NCBI GenBank assembly: GCA_029959195.1
Contig: CP114120.1
Span: 1,984,001-2,048,000, forward strand
DNA from: Dictyophora rubrovolvata
Lineage: Eukaryota > Basidiomycota > Agaricomycetes > Phallales > Phallaceae
Direction of reading: 5' to 3'
Length of the DNA stretch: 64,000 nt
A program made the translations under genes and the position numbers. Each line of letters begins with the position of its first letter. The first letter of the stretch is position 1. The notes below the pieces were generated by a model. It ran no database searches. It saw nothing but the letters and a program-made list of their open reading frames with translations, and had not been told where the DNA came from. Of the stretch, positions 1 through 13,453 are shown piece after piece.

Positions 1-418
1 TTTAGGGCCATCCAAACATTTGCAGATTACAGATTACTATCCCTTCCCGTCTAATGGAATTCCAATTCTGTCTGTTGAACTCGCTCCGAAATAGCGTGGT
101 TCACGCGTGTGTCAGGTATCGCGGGGTTCGGATGAACTAATTCGAATTGCTGATACCGAGTCCAGGATTAGTAAACTGGCTGAAACGCAAGAATCTTATG
201 AAATCATATCGATTGCAGCTGAACGTTAGGAAATGCTCCATGCGAGAATACTGCATAATTTCACTGTTACTGAACTCGCAAGATGGTCACGGTCGAAGAA
301 TAGTCAGTACTCAGTATGATTCAATGGCCGCCCGTGCGAGATTTCGCACGAGTTCGAATTTTCATATGGATAAGTACAATCAGAAAAGGTATTCATAATG
401 CTCGTTTACGTTTACATC
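1..418. other. Left edge, no gene recognised
   Basis: Short open frames occur here but none has a recognisable domain, splice pattern or start context. The stretch is probably the 3' flank of the CorA-like gene that ends at 419 on the minus strand. Confidence 0.4.
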
Positions 419-2486
419 TTAAAATTTATATCTTCTTTGTATACTTTCCGTCAACTCCTTTGCACGCACGAAGGGCCATAACCAACGAGCCCAAAGTGTA
501 GGAGTCTCGTTTTCATTCTTGATATGCCACCTCTCATGCAAGGCAATCATAATCCATATGGTAACAATTGACAACGGAACCGCTGTTGCGACATAGTTTG
601 GTATGGTACCAAAAGTACCAGAACTCAATACGTCAACATTCATTCCAAAGACCGTCTGGTATAGAATGTTTGAAAAAGGCAAAACTAACTTCAAACAAGT
701 AGAAGACTCACTGCGGCGAATGATGCCGGTAGAAAGACCATTGTCAAGTATGAAATTTGTTTCATAGCCGCGCTGTCTCTGAGAGCAGCTTCAGATAAAT
801 TTTGTGTATGTCGGCTGAAGGCCTATGAAATACGTGTCAACCGAAGTGTCGGTACTGGGGGTCTGAAGGTCCCTTTACCAAGTCCATGACATTCTGCAGT
901 CGCTTTTCTTGCATATCCCGACTCAGCTCGAGTCGTCCGATCTCCGTTAACAAGTTATTGCATTCCCTTTGCAGAAGCTTCTGAGATATTTCTTTTGTAG
1001 CTTCGTCATAAGTATCCAAGCACGGATTATAAGTATCGCGAATGAACGTTATAGCATTCTTGAAATCCTCCAGAAGAGAGATATAATATAACACATGGGC
1101 TCGGATCTTGTGCAGCGATTGAGTGAACTCAACGTTTTGGGTCCTTAATACACTAATCTCCTTAAGACGAAAGTAATATCAGTAAAAACATCAGGACGAG
1201 AAAGAGAAGGGCTCACAAGCTCTCCGATATATTTCCAAAGCGTTGCCAGCGACTCATCCCACCCGTAAAGAGGGTACCAAAACATTGAAAGTAAAACCAG
1301 AGTTGGATCAGGAGATTGTGTAAAAATCTTCTGCCAGTAAACGCTTTTGCCAGCTAAGGCTACGCGCTTATGCAACAACTCAGCGGATGTCGAGCTATGG
1401 GGTGCATGGTATGATATCAGAGTACTGCTATCTGATCATATGAATAGCCAGAAGCTCCAGCAGAAGCGTTTCTTGCGGCTGAGTGTCTGGGTCCCCTTTG
1501 GATAATCTGTGGTCAGCGAGCAACGAAGAGGTTTTGTTCGAAAGGGCTAGTACCTCGGCGTAACACTAAAGCTCTTTGTGATCCAACGCTTTCACCATCT
1601 ACAAATCAGCCAGATATTCACATATGGCAATGGAGGGGCTTACAAAATGATCTTCGTGAATGTTTGGTTGCGCGTGGGGCTATAACTTTGCCTCGAATGA
1701 AAGGTAATGTTATTGTAATATCTTCGTTCAATGTGAATGATGGGTCAAATCGAAAGAGGAGACTGATAAGACTCACGATCTCCGACATTTGGTCGTTCGT
1801 CTTCCTGATATCTGCTCGGAATCCAATTCAGAGACGAAGAAAAGAAAAACGGCTCGATATGATATCTGCAATTTTTACGCTATCAGCTGAATGGCATTTG
1901 CAAATGAACCCAAAAAGCTTACTTTGTTCCTAACATTTGCATCACAGGAAGAGACAAGTTTTCCATAAATAGACCCCTAACTCGAGTGTTTTGGGGGCGC
2001 TGCCAAAAGAATATGTCAGAAGAACCGTAGGGATTCATGAACACTGAACATGACCACCTGTACTGCCATAAAATTAACCTGATCTTCTTTACTATAACTG
2101 GACACAGCAACATGACCAGTATCAGAAAAACTACCGTCATTCCCGACGTCAATATAGTAAATTGTGCAGCTGGGGGAAATATACGATAATTCTTTGATGC
2201 GACTTCGTTTTACTTGTGATGGCAACCAGTTACTGAATATAGATTCGGGATAACGAATCCAACACTCATCACCGCACTGTTTATCGTATTCATGAGGGCA
2301 AAATTCCTGACCGTTATAGGAAATGAGTAAAGATAGGGTGCGCTCTTTGTCATAATTAATATCGAGCCAAGGCCATGGCCCAGATGGACTTCCATGTCTT
2401 CTCGCAGGTGCCGGTATATTCGGAGGCAACTCTGCCTCGGAGCCTGGAGGATCTAACGGTATGGCAAATTCGTATGCCTTGGACAT
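419..2486 (-). CDS. CorA-like Mg2+ transporter family protein
   Basis: This is a multi-exon gene read right to left. The N-terminal exon (about 2486-2070) begins MSKAYEFAIPLDPPGSEAEL, and an in-frame ATG 16 codons upstream (2534) is an alternative start. A middle exon lies near 1145-1378. A helical, probably coiled-coil stretch lies at about 837-1094. The C-terminal part (about 419-830) reads KQISYLTMVFLPASFA, then FGMNV, then a second hydrophobic helix. In the CorA family the GMN motif closes the first of two membrane helices and forms the selectivity loop for Mg2+ entry. Basidiomycetes carry many divergent CorA-like proteins with this C-terminus and a variable N-terminal domain, so Mg2+ transport is inferred from the family. 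The gene is divergent from SAS10, with about 0.65 kb between starts. Exon borders between about 1400 and 2010 were not resolved. Confidence 0.7.
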
Positions 2487-2534
2487 AATGTTGGGTGGGG
2501 TAGGTAGGTATAACATAACCATTACTTTCCTCAA

Positions 2535-3141
2535 TTATTATACCATTCTTCGTGGCAACGACAGCGCTAGAACTAAGGTTTAGGGCGTTGATTTAACCTC
2601 CCATTCGGAGCGAAGACTGTGCTTAATGGTTGTCTCCAGCGCCAGGTAACTCCACTTGGAACGATTAGCAATGGGGGTAGAATGAATATTTGAATTGAAC
2701 ATCGGAGCCAGCGCGAGAATTGTGTTCGAATACGATCAAGCAATTGAAATTCACGGGGAATGTATGCCCCTGTAGTTCACCGGAGTTCGTCAGGTCTAAA
2801 GATACTAGAGGGCGCTCCGCTGTTCAGCTTCCTTCGATATGATATCATAGTCACCACAACACGTTATATTGACCCGTAAGTAACATATTTCAGCGACATA
2901 TTCAAATATATCTAAGCTATACCTTATAATGAAATATATATATGATATTTAAAGCTTACCCGCTCAATTAAAGTAGAAATGCACCGCGAGGGGCGAGCAA
3001 GATGGGACCTGGCTTTGCCAAGTACTTGGGTGAGAAAGGAGAGGCAACGCACAGGTAAAGTGATGCTCCTCTTGTTACCGTCACAGCAATAACGTAAGCA
3101 ACTACGTCTCGCTTATTAAGCTTATCCTTTACCTTTAAACA
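2535..3141. promoter_or_regulatory. Divergent intergenic region between CorA-like gene and SAS10
   Basis: About 0.6 kb separates the two divergent starts and presumably holds both promoters. An AT-rich tract with repeated TATA-like words lies at about 2925-2955. No open frame here is convincing. Confidence 0.4.
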
Positions 3142-5557
3142 ATGCCTCGAAGGCCACGCAAACAGCCTGGTTTGTCCAAACAAACAGGTTCCAAAAGGAC
3201 TCCGAAAATATTCGACAAAAATGATAGTAAAATTCGAAAGTGGGACAAATTGGAAGATATCCAGCTTGACGAAGAAGATCAATGTAAGTTGTATTATCCA
3301 TATACATTTCCCCTCTTTCAACATTTCCCGTAGCCCGTACTTAGCCTTTGTTTCCAGTTCATCAAACGCGAGATCGAATTTTGTTAGAAGGAGACACCCA
3401 TGGCGACGATGAGGAGTGGGGTGATGAAGAACAAGAAGTATTTGGTCTTGGACTAGCCACCGATTCCGACGGTACCACCGAGGAAGAACTGTCCGATGAC
3501 AATGAAAAAACTATTGAAAAAACTAAACCATCCTCTTTAAAAGCGAATAAGGGGAAAGTCAATAAACGCGCTCCTTCTACCTCTCCATCCGAATCCGAGT
3601 CTGAAGAAGAAACGTGGGGGCACAAAAAATCGGCATATTATGCGTCTAACTCCGAGTTCCTCTCCCGAAACCAGGGAGAAGAAAACGAGGACGAGTTGAA
3701 TGAAATGGAGGAGCAGGAGGCTCGAAAAATTCAAGCTCGGATGAAAAATCTCCTACTTGAAGATGATTATGGATTGAATGACATTCAAGACAGGTACGCG
3801 CCATCTCTGCAATTTCAATGAAAATGGTCAAGCCAAAGACAGTCCTTAATAGTTTACCTGAACTGTCTGAAGAATTGGATATCACATCGGCATTGCCTGT
3901 CAGTGCTCTGGCAGAACCCATGGATAAGGCAGCGGCCTTGCGTTACCTAGAAAGGACTAGTCCAGAGACTCTTGCTTTGTCGAGGGAATGGTGCGACCTT
4001 TTAGACGATTTGCGACAGCTTGAGGAGCGACTTCAAAAGTGAGCGCTGTTAGTTCCTTCAATTTTCACTTATTCATGACGGTTGACAGTGGTGTTACCTC
4101 GGGTCCCGATAATGACACGATTATCAATGGCTTAAAACACCTTTATCATCGTTTGTTTATTGTTTAATTCTTGTATTGATTTTCTCTAACTCGAGGATTT
4201 TCAGACACCCTCATGTCATACATCACGGTTCTCGCCTTTTATATTCATCTTCAAGCAGGCCAGTCTAGTATAAACCATCCTTCAAATATTCCCAATGCTC
4301 GAACTAAAGCTGTTTTGGGACGACTGCTTACTCTCAAACAGGCCTTATCGATTATCGGAGAGTTGGATTTTTTTGCCAGCAATCAAGAAGAATCAAGCGA
4401 CATCTCGGACGATTCAGAAGAAGAGTTTATTGTGAACACCCCCGACAAAGGGAGAACAGCAATCTCTAGGGATGAGTTGCTTGCCTTGTTAAAAGAAGCT
4501 GACGAAATAGTAGGCTCAAAACCTACTCGTGGTAAGAGGAGGGCGGCTCTTTCGAACGGTCCAGGCAAGGACAATTTGGTTGCCGGTAAACCAAGGAAGA
4601 AAAAAGAAACACCATCACTTCAGAAAGATATAGCATTTGATTTGGTAGAGCCCTCATTCAAGCCGTCACGGCCATCGAAACGTCCAACCAGGGATAACAA
4701 TGCTTCAGATGTCCACGGTGAAGTAACTGAGTTACTTGCGGCAGATAGCATGGACAAAAGGGCCCGGCGGCATACACTTCGATTCCATACTCATAAGATT
4801 GAGACTTCGGCTCGGAAACGTGAAGAATATAGGGAAAAACTAGGGGGTGAGATATATTTATTCGTCAACCTCTTTTACTGTACAGTACTGAGGTAACTTG
4901 AAGGTGACGATGATATTCCATATTCGGAACGCAAGAAGGAAAAAGAGATTCGGATTCAAAAAGAGGTTTTAAAATCTCGCGGTACGGGCGGTGACGATCT
5001 GGAAGCTGGGAGTGATGATAACGGTGATAGCGTCGTGGAAAGCAACGCCGCTAAGCGAAAAAGAGATGAATCATCAGACAGTGAAGGAGAAGATGGTTAT
5101 TATGAGTTGGTTAAACGGGCTAAAAAGGATATTAAAGAAGACAAGAAAAGGGAGTATGAACAATCCCGCTCGGCAGAGAGGTATGCTTGTTAGTCATTGG
5201 TCATGTTATGGATGATCGACCTGTATCATGGTAGATTCTATGACGGGGACGATGGGACCGAAGAAGGTCCTCGATCCCTTACGCGTGCCATACTCAAGAA
5301 TCGTGGTCTGACGCCGCACAGGTCAAAGAGCGTACGCAATCCGCGTGTCAAAAAGAGGGAACGGTATGTGCTTTCTTATTCAAACTAACAACAATGACGT
5401 CACCAAACCATTGACTGGGGACTTGTATAGTTATGAGAAAGCCCAGAAGAAAGTCAGATCACAAAAGGCTGTTTACAAAAGAGGAATGGGTAGCAAACCA
5501 TACTCAGGAGAGGAAAGCGGAATTAGTAAAGTAGTGAAGAGTGTGAGGCTGGGATAG
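3142..5557 (+). CDS. SAS10: SAS10/UTP3, U3 snoRNP-associated small-subunit processome protein
   Basis: The protein belongs to the nucleolar small-subunit processome that processes 18S pre-rRNA. Eight exons can be followed: 3142-3283, 3358-3793, about 3853-4038, about 4089-4143, 4205 to about 4844, about 4904-5180, 5235-5363 and 5431-5557, with introns of about 50-75 bases. The N-terminus is basic (MPRRPRKQPGLSKQ) and is followed by long acidic stretches. The middle holds the conserved helix with LMSYITVLAFYIHLQ and the RLLTLKQALS segment. The C-terminus carries the Sas10 domain: TRAILKNRGLTPHR, then NPRVKKRERYEKAQKKVRSQ, ending in VKSVRLG. This order and ending are diagnostic of the family. 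The start is the first ATG of a frame that continues cleanly into exon 2. EPL1 follows on the same strand about 190 bases downstream. Confidence 0.92.
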
Positions 5558-5746
5558 CTACTAGAGTGTCTGCGATGAGCGTCTAAACGGGCGCTTGAGG
5601 CGCGAAAAAAATCACATGAGACACTTTTGCGCCGCCCCGTTCCTCGACACCGAATTGGTCCGTGCCCGAAGCCACCCAGAAATTAAGCCTTTTTTCCAAA
5701 AAATTTCCTTTCTTCAATCCTTGTACTCTAAAACCATTTCGATGCC

Positions 5747-8700
5747 ATGGTCACAACCTCACGGTTGGCAGCAGGACTGTCCGGGCTGCGCAATAGGAAT
5801 ACAAGAGTAACTAACAAGACATTATTACGTGTCGTGAAGGGAAATATTGAGGCGGACACTATTCTGCTTGATGACGAGGATGATGAGAAAAATCGAGTGC
5901 TTGCGAGTCACGGTGTCGAGGAAGAGGACGCACATGTGAGTGTCTCTGCCATCGTCGTCGAGCGACGTTGCAGTGGCGTGACGTGGCACCATCTCATTCG
6001 CTGGCTGAGTTCGAAGTACAATCCGCGGATTGCTGACAAATTATTGTTCTCCCCCATTATAGGAACACCATCTACAAGCCGCTCTTTTTGCATCTTCACA
6101 ACGTCTATCTGCTGCCCAAACAAAACCTGATGCTGCCGCCTTTATCCCTACACCAGATGCCACCGGTCTCATCACAAATTACAATGAGCTCTATCCTCCA
6201 AGACGCTACAAAGACCCCTTGACACACATTCGATCCTCCGAGTCCATTGATGAAGCTTGTGTGGGCGGGCTTTCGAGCTCGTTTACATATTATTTGGATG
6301 AACGTGATTTAGAATGGCTTAATAAACACAACTGTTCCGCACGAGGGGAAGGTACTAGCGCGAATGCCAATGCTCTCAATGGCATCGAGCATTCCCCAAA
6401 GGCTTCTCATCGCGTAGTCCCTCCAAGAAGTTCTAAAAGTAAAGGGAAAGAACCCGATGCGCCTTCATCCCCTGTTAGTCATCGACCAGTACCCATCATT
6501 GATGACCAATTCGAACTCATCATGGGTTTATTTGAGAAATGGACGGATGAGATTGTTTCACCCTATCTTCATTTGGTTCGTAGCACCTGCATAGTCTGTT
6601 TCACACCAATTATAAAAATATTTTCAATACAGGACCTTGAACATTTCCCGTCTTTCAATGAATACTCATGCTTCTTTTCAAAGCCACTAGTCTCATCAGT
6701 CTTCGCCAACTTTGAAATACCATCCTTTGGGATCCCACCTCCTGATAAACTAACAGACATGGCCCGGTGTGTATATCCATGGTGGCGAGAACGACGAACT
6801 GAAAGGAAAGGGCAGCGTATTGTACCACAATTACATGCACGTGTCTTATGGTATTATTGCCGTCTTACAACGTACTTAAGTATGTTTAGATTTTAGTTAT
6901 CGATGCTCAGGAAAAGGAAGATAAAACTGGGGGCTCACCTTATACATGCTTTCGAAAGCGTGAGGTGAAACCTATGCGTCGTACGCGTACAAATAATGTA
7001 GCGCACACCGACAAGCTTGCCCGTCTCCGAGAAGAGCTTCATAGAGGTCTTGAATTGTCTCGAACGGTTGTCATGCGAGAAAGGCTCAAATACGATGGCG
7101 TGAAAAATTCTATTGCTGTATGGCAGAAACGAGAATCGTTGTCTCAATTAATGAAACAGCTCAATGCACTGAGCCCCGGTTCTGTTCCTGCCATAGACGA
7201 GTATTTGTTGTACGACAGAGACAAGAAGAAAAAGGTCGTCGAGCCTGTTGCACCAGGGTACGTCATGTTTCCCATAGTTTAGGTTACCGCGTTAATTAAT
7301 CAGCTACTTCAGACGCATCGTGGTTCCCAATCGGCAGCGACATTCCCTTCCTCGGGACTCGACGGATCCTTATTCCGCTCTTTCGCTGAGCCTAGACAAT
7401 AGCATAGCATTCGAAGAAGCTCAGAAATGGCCAACGGCTCGTGCCCTGGGTATACAAAGGGAAGTCGAGAAGACGTTGGCGAGGATCCGGAAGGAGGATA
7501 CATTTTGGGAAGACATTCTGGATGTAGGTTCATTTTCCCTTTTGAGGTAGACATTGTCTGATTAACAATTCTAGTTTCCTTACCTCCCGTCCTCGGCTTC
7601 TGAGAAGCATCTGAAACAGTCTCCGGCTCCAGACTCATTTACGACAGTTCATCGTAACGATAATGTCTCCGATTCGCCTCCTCAGCTCAGAGGTCGCTCC
7701 ATGCGGCTACGGACTGGGAGAGGAGGTCGTCTCCATGTCGATCGAAGATTTCATGTTTCTCGACCTCATTTATTACAACGGGAGCGTGCAACACATCCCT
7801 TGCAACGTGAAGAAATTGCTGCAATGCAGGAACATGATGAACGTTGGAATCCTCGAGGTTGGCGTCCCCTGGAGGCAGATTTCAAACTACGACGCGTCAT
7901 GCCAGAGTTGGGCGAGATCTATTTGAAACACCCTAGTATATACAATGCTCAAAATGAGGAGTCAATGGATATTGACGATCAAGGGCAATTCGACACCAGT
8001 TTTGATTCTGACAGAAATGTACACATATTCGGCAAGCCTGACAGTTCTCACCGTCCTAGCGAAGGAAATGGACCAAAGTCGATGCTCGATCGTACTAGTT
8101 CGGATGCTACTATATCCAGCATGGCCGACAGGATCCAGGAAGTTGAAGCATGGCGTGGTTTAGCAGCAGAATCTGTCTCGGGAGGAGCCCTCGCTCTATT
8201 TACTGATGGTGGTGGAGATCATATGGATCAAATTGCCAAAGACACTCAGCATGATTCAGACGAATGGCCACTCGTTGATTCGTCCCAAGACAGTACTGAG
8301 CGTGCGTGGCGGATCGATGACCGTTGGCGATACGATGAAAATTTGTATCACGAGGAGTCCGACGACCGCTTTATTATGGATGACTTCCAGGCGAAGTATG
8401 TTGTTCGATTACTTGCTATTTCATTTTTTTTTTGTGTAATAACCTTTGCTTTTCTTAAAGATACTTACGAGTATCTATCTCTCTTTTGGATTCAAGTGAC
8501 CACGACATCCTCAAAATTGATCCGCATCTCCTTCCGCCGATACCTGCAAAACCAAGCAGGTATTTGGACCATCACCTGCGCCAATCAGGACTTGCACAAT
8601 TATCCTCTATACCCCACCGTTCACACATACCCTCGAGAATTCCTGCCCCTCAGGCCCTTGTTTCTCAGAACTCAATTCCTAAAAATGATGTAACACCGAT

Positions 8701-9262
8701 ACGAAATACAGCGCAGGTTAACGGGCGAGTCACAAATGGTTTAACTGATCATCAGCAACTCCAGACATCGCCTACTCAGAACGGGCCAATTTCGGTCCCG
8801 TCCAGTGGTGCTCGTTTACCTCCCGATTCAGGACCAGTAGCTAGGATTAGCACACTAATACGCCAAAAGCAGACGCCGAATGGGATAGTCTCTTTACAAG
8901 TACCTTCCTCGCCAGAAAATCCAGGAGGTGTGGCTCAGCCATCTACTAATGGTACTGGCTCGTACGCCACTGCCACAAATGGAGTCTCAGTGGCTGTGAA
9001 ATCCAACGACGCAGCCACCACACCTCACGTCTCTTCTCAGCAACTGGCTGGCCGACCTACCGCAGCTGGTACAAGCGATTGTAGCCCTGACCGGAGTATT
9101 GGCGTACCTTTAGGTGTTGGGAACCTGCAATTGAAATTACCACCCCAACAGAACGGTGTCATTAGCGGTTCCATTCCCGGTAGATCGACTCCAGGATTTC
9201 ACAACGCACCCCCTATGTATTGGCCACCAAACACGGTAGACTTAACGAACACATTTTATTAA
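5747..9262 (+). CDS. EPL1: Enhancer of polycomb-like protein 1 (NuA4 subunit)
   Basis: Epl1 is the scaffold of the NuA4/piccolo histone H4/H2A acetyltransferase in the nucleus and binds Esa1 and Yng2. Seven exons read through in phase: 5747-5935, 6063-6575, 6633-6840, 6897-7257, 7313-7523, about 7575-8395 and 8497-9262. The EPcA domain fills the first half. It shows the N-terminal basic start (TTSRLAAGLSGLRNRNTRV), YLDERDLEWLNKHN, RCVYPWWRERR, CFRKREVKPMRRTRT and the long helix with LREELHRGLELSRTVVMRERLK. A second conserved block (about 7660-7960) is rich in Arg, His and Leu. The tail is Ser/Pro/Asn-rich and of low complexity, as in other basidiomycetes. An upstream out-of-frame ATG at 5742 overlaps the start. 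The gene converges with the Zn2Cys6 factor, with about 0.2 kb between stops. Confidence 0.93.
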
Positions 9263-9472
9263 ATTATAAACATTTTTTTTTGTTCCTTTTGATTTTTTTT
9301 CTATTTCCTCGGCCTTATTTGGGATATGTCTCATTTAGTTGGCATAAACTTTTTTTTTGTTCTATCTTTCTCTCTTCGGTGTTCATCTGTAGCTTTGAAA
9401 TCACAATACAAATTATCAAACAATGATAAAATATACATCATAAAATAGCTGAGGGATACACATGGTATCGCC

Positions 9473-12406
9473 CTATGGTCTCAATAAATGGATACCAGTA
9501 TTATCCGTCAAGTTGTAGATCTAAGTATGTGAACACGCTGGCTTTCGAAAACACACGAAATCTTACCTGATTCCCACTGGGGACATTCTCCATACTCTGG
9601 ACAGGTAGAAGGCATTCCCGGTTGACAGAGGATAAAGTACGAGTATGATTATAAATCTGCTGCAGTTCATCCGCTTGCTCAAATGCTTCTTCATACGCCA
9701 ATCCATATTGCTGCAAGCCACGTATACACATCATTACCTCCTCGCGACCGAACTGGGCCAATAGCTTCCCTGCGTTGTATATGTTGAAATGCATGATGTT
9801 GGGATCGAGACGGAGGTAACCACTTTGGGTCAGTAAATCGGCCTATACATGGTGGGCCCCGGTGGGGTTGTAGGGAAAAACATTAGTTGCTTATCCTTTT
9901 GCTTGTTCCCTGAAAGGAAACGCACCAGGCCAGCTATACGTGAAGCTGAATTGAGGGCTTCTTTCCGTACTTGACTTTCAGTCGTAGCATATTGCACTTG
10001 TGATTCTTCATCCGAGGGTGGCGCGTGTTGTTTGTTCATTTCTTTCACTTCACGAATTCCGAATTCCTGCATAGCTTGATATAAAATGATCCATAGATTG
10101 TGATAAAGAGCATCATGTCCACCTAAGAGAGTTGCAATGAGGGAGATATCTCAATTTGAGAGGCAAGAGTCACTCACAAGCATTGACGGCGGCGAGAAAA
10201 TCCCAATTGACTTGAGATGACGGTACACCGACTTTGTCGAGATGTTCCCTTTGCCATTTATAAATGGAATGCATGAGTCGGCGGATAGTGTCATGGGATA
10301 TCCCTTCTGTTTGGACCACGGGTCGCCACAGTTGTCGTGACATCTCACGAGTACATCGAGCAATCTCGTGGGATGCGGTATACCAGACCTAAAAAGCTTG
10401 GTGGAACGGTGGTATAAGGAAAACAGTGCAAAATACGTACGAGAAACTGTAACAAATAGTGTCTCAGACATTGTTTAAAAGAAGAGAAAAGTGCGGTCCC
10501 GCTTACCTCTTGCCGCTTTACGACCGCCAGCCGCTCATGAGAACCAGAGACAACCGATTGGGCTATTTCATTGATGTCTTGAGGAAAGAAATCTATGTTA
10601 TAATCATCGTCTTCACTGGAAAAAAAACGAACATGTCAGAATATCGAACTCTAAGAATGAGATGCACAGACAGCGTGGGTTTCCGGCGAAAATATACCGC
10701 GGAAAATGAATCTGCCAAACAAGACAGCCACCAAGCGTATGTCAAAGTTTGTTGATGCTCGGGTGTGATCATGCTGTGATCCGCGAATCTATTATTAATC
10801 TAAATGAACAGTGTTAGTTGAATGAAGCGGGTGGTAGAAATTTGAGAGATCTGACTTTAAGGTGCAATAAGTGGCGTAAAGCGCAATTAAGCCAGAAACC
10901 ACGGTAGCCTGTCTTGAAAGTGAATACTAGATATTCTCAAAATGCTGTAGAGGTTCTACCATCGGGAGCATTCACTAGATCTGTGGTGTTGACGTAATTG
11001 TCAAAGGTTTAAACCAGCATACAACAGCATTAAAATAACACTTACGACTACTCAAACCATCAAGAGATAAACCGATTATGACAGAATCCGGGGAAGGAAT
11101 GGTATGAGCTTTTTCGGCTTCTGCTATTTCAAAGGCCTTGTTCCGGAGCGATGCAGCGAGCCTACTTCGCCTTCTGCCAGTCGTGTCTGCATTGCGATCT
11201 TGGACTATGAGTGGGTGCTCGGAAAACTTAGCCCCCCAAGCAAGGACGGTTGCGAGAATTGCAGGATTAATGAAGGGGTTTGAATGTGATGGTGGAAGTT
11301 GTGAATGTGAGGAAGTGTTTGGTGGATGATTTACTAGGGATTGGGACGGGTCGGAAGGAGACAATGCGGCGTGTAGTTGTTCTCGGAACCGTGTCGGACT
11401 TAGAACAGCTATTCTTGCGTGAACTATTTCGAAATATACCTCTACGAGGTCAAGCGTGAATCTAGATGAGAAGTGGAGAAAAAAAAATAGCAGTTGTAGA
11501 CTGAGAAAAAGACATTGTTACGCACTCTTTTTGAAAGGAGGGATCACGGAGTTTCGTTCCTATTTCGCCCCAGTCGTCTGCTAGGACGGGCTGATGAGAC
11601 TGAACGTAGTCTGGTAGGGACTTGTAATGACCTATGACGGATTGAAAATTTGTCGAATACTGTTCTGGAGAAAATAAGTATGCTAGTAACCGAGTAATCG
11701 GAGTTTCGGATTGTTGTGGGGGAATAAATGGATCTTGGGGAATAGCATTGGAGCTAGAGGTAGCAGCGGAACGGGGTATGATGGAGCTGAATACATTCGC
11801 ATTTGCATTTGTATCTGGGTAAAATGACTCGAGGGAAGTAGCTCGATGTTCTGTTGAAGCTGAAGGGAATATACCCGATTCTGTTGACGTAGAGCTACGT
11901 ATGCTGTCCGTAAGCATAAATATATGGGGAAAGAGGAGGGAGAACTCAACGAGCTAACAACGTCATATTTGACAGCCGCATTATTATTGTTGCTATCATT
12001 ATTGGCATGGTTGTGATTATGAATAGTATTCCAGGACTTTTTTCTTGTATTGGTCTGCTTTCTTTTTTCAGTCGTTTCTCGCTGAACGTTGAACGTGCAT
12101 GGGTAACCCTTGGATTGACAATGCTAATACAGCGGTATGAGTATCGGAATGAATGGATTGGACTTTATGAGAGAGATAAATCATACTTGACACTGTATTA
12201 AAGCGAGCCATGATAGATATTGTACAGACACGGAAGAAATACACACACCTTGTGCTGGGACGGTGGGACTATGACACATCTGACTTTACGTGTTCTTGGA
12301 AAAGGGGTATCGGAATCAACAAAATAATTCATTTGGAAAGAAAAAACTAACCTGCAAGCATCACAAGCAACATTTTGTTTTCTAGCTGGAAGAGATTGAG
12401 GCTGCA
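9473..12406 (-). CDS. Zn(2)-Cys(6) fungal transcription factor
   Basis: This is a many-exon gene on the minus strand that begins MQPQSLPARKQNVACDACR. The Cys6 cluster is spread over three exons. The first gives ACDACR, the second (about 12240-12300) gives TRKVRC and PPSQHK, and the third (starting near 12137) gives CQSKGYPCTFNVQRE. It is followed by an Asn/Ser-rich linker, an acidic and hydrophobic middle (ITRLLAYLFSPEQYS), the regulatory domain (INPAILATVLAWGAKFSEHP and SRQLWRPVV, then HSIYKWQREHLDKVG), and a C-terminus with HFNIYNAGKLLAQFGREEV. The last exon ends LRP at 9473. The protein should bind CGG-type sites as a nuclear regulator, but its targets cannot be inferred. The exact exon 2/3 junction, which sets the spacing of the fourth and fifth Cys, was not resolved. 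Confidence 0.85.
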
Positions 12407-12944
12407 TAATAAGTATAATGTTAAAAAAGTAAGGGAAGGGAGCCGCGTATTTTATTAATAAGCTCACGCACGCTTTTCCGAAAAAGGAGCGGTCACTGAC
12501 TCGGTACCGCAGAGATTTAGCATAGTGCGCGCGGGACCGAAGTTATACTTGGCACATGATCTGCTTTGAGCATGTACTGAGCAGTGAGATATTGAATACA
12601 TGTTCTGTCGTCGTGTCGTATCCTATGCAGTCATAAACTTGCTCAAGCAGCTCTAGAGTGTAATAAACTAAGAATTCAGGAGTTATGTTTGTACTGACAC
12701 TAATAGTTTTTTTCAATCCAATATTGGTATTGTCAAAGGGTATCGGCATTAATGCATTGACTACTATGTATTTAAACAAAGCGATGATCAATTTGAAAGC
12801 CTACATCTATTTACTTCAGAATTCCTCGAATATATCAGAACATTAGAGCTTGTACGCTAGGCAACTGTTGCCATTGGTACTGCCAGGCGGCTATACCCAG
12901 TGCGGAGCGCGCCGCCTGGTCGGTTCCTCACCTCTTTTTCAAAC
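12407..12944. promoter_or_regulatory. Divergent region between Zn2Cys6 factor and TOM22
   Basis: About 0.54 kb lies between the two divergent starts. One short minus-strand open frame (12543-12791) has no recognisable features and is not called. The region presumably contains both promoters. Confidence 0.4.
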
Positions 12945-13453
12945 ATGGTCAAAGTCGAGATTGTAGAAGAAAAGGAAAACAGCCCCAACTCTCCTTACGC
13001 TTCCTCTTCCTCATCCAGAACATCGTCATCCGTATCATTATCTTCCGTCTCGTCCGACTTGGCAGATGAATCCTTAGTCGATCGCATTGTGGCCTTGGTC
13101 GACATTGTTCCCCCGACAACACGACATTCCATTTCAACCAAGGTCTCCAAAGCTACCTCATTGGTGTTTCGAACAGGACGGGTACTGGGAAATGTTGCAT
13201 GGGTGGTCGCCACGTCTGCTCTCCTCGTAGGATTGCCATTAGTTCTCGTTCTTGAAGATGAGGCTAGAATTGTCCAACAAGAAAAAGAGGACTTGGCCAG
13301 ACAACAAGGCGCTCAAACCGTACGCTAACATTTGAATTCTCTTTACTTGCTTGTTTATGGTTTAATCAGATGATGACTCCTCAACCCGGTGTGTCTAATC
13401 CAATGGACCCCAACAAGCCAAAGCAGCAGGGTATCGTCCCTCCTGGCTTTTAG
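12945..13453 (+). CDS. TOM22: TOM22, mitochondrial import receptor subunit
   Basis: Tom22 is the central receptor of the outer-membrane TOM complex. Two exons (12945-13319 and 13370-13453) join in phase 0 to give 152 residues, the usual fungal length. Residues 1-50 are acidic and Ser-rich, the cytosolic presequence-binding part. Next comes DIVPPTTRHSISTKVSKATS, the conserved region before the helix. A single tail-anchor-like helix spans about residues 84-103 (VAWVVATSALLVGLPLVLVL), followed by EDEARIVQQEKE and a Pro/Gly-rich inner tail ending PPGF. The PPTTR motif and the EDE after the helix match the family. The start is the only ATG that leads into this frame. Confidence 0.9.

Noticed and set aside
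5595-5810. Plus-strand open frame upstream of and overlapping the EPL1 start
   Set aside because: Lies in the leader in another frame with no protein-like features; EPL1 starts at 5747.
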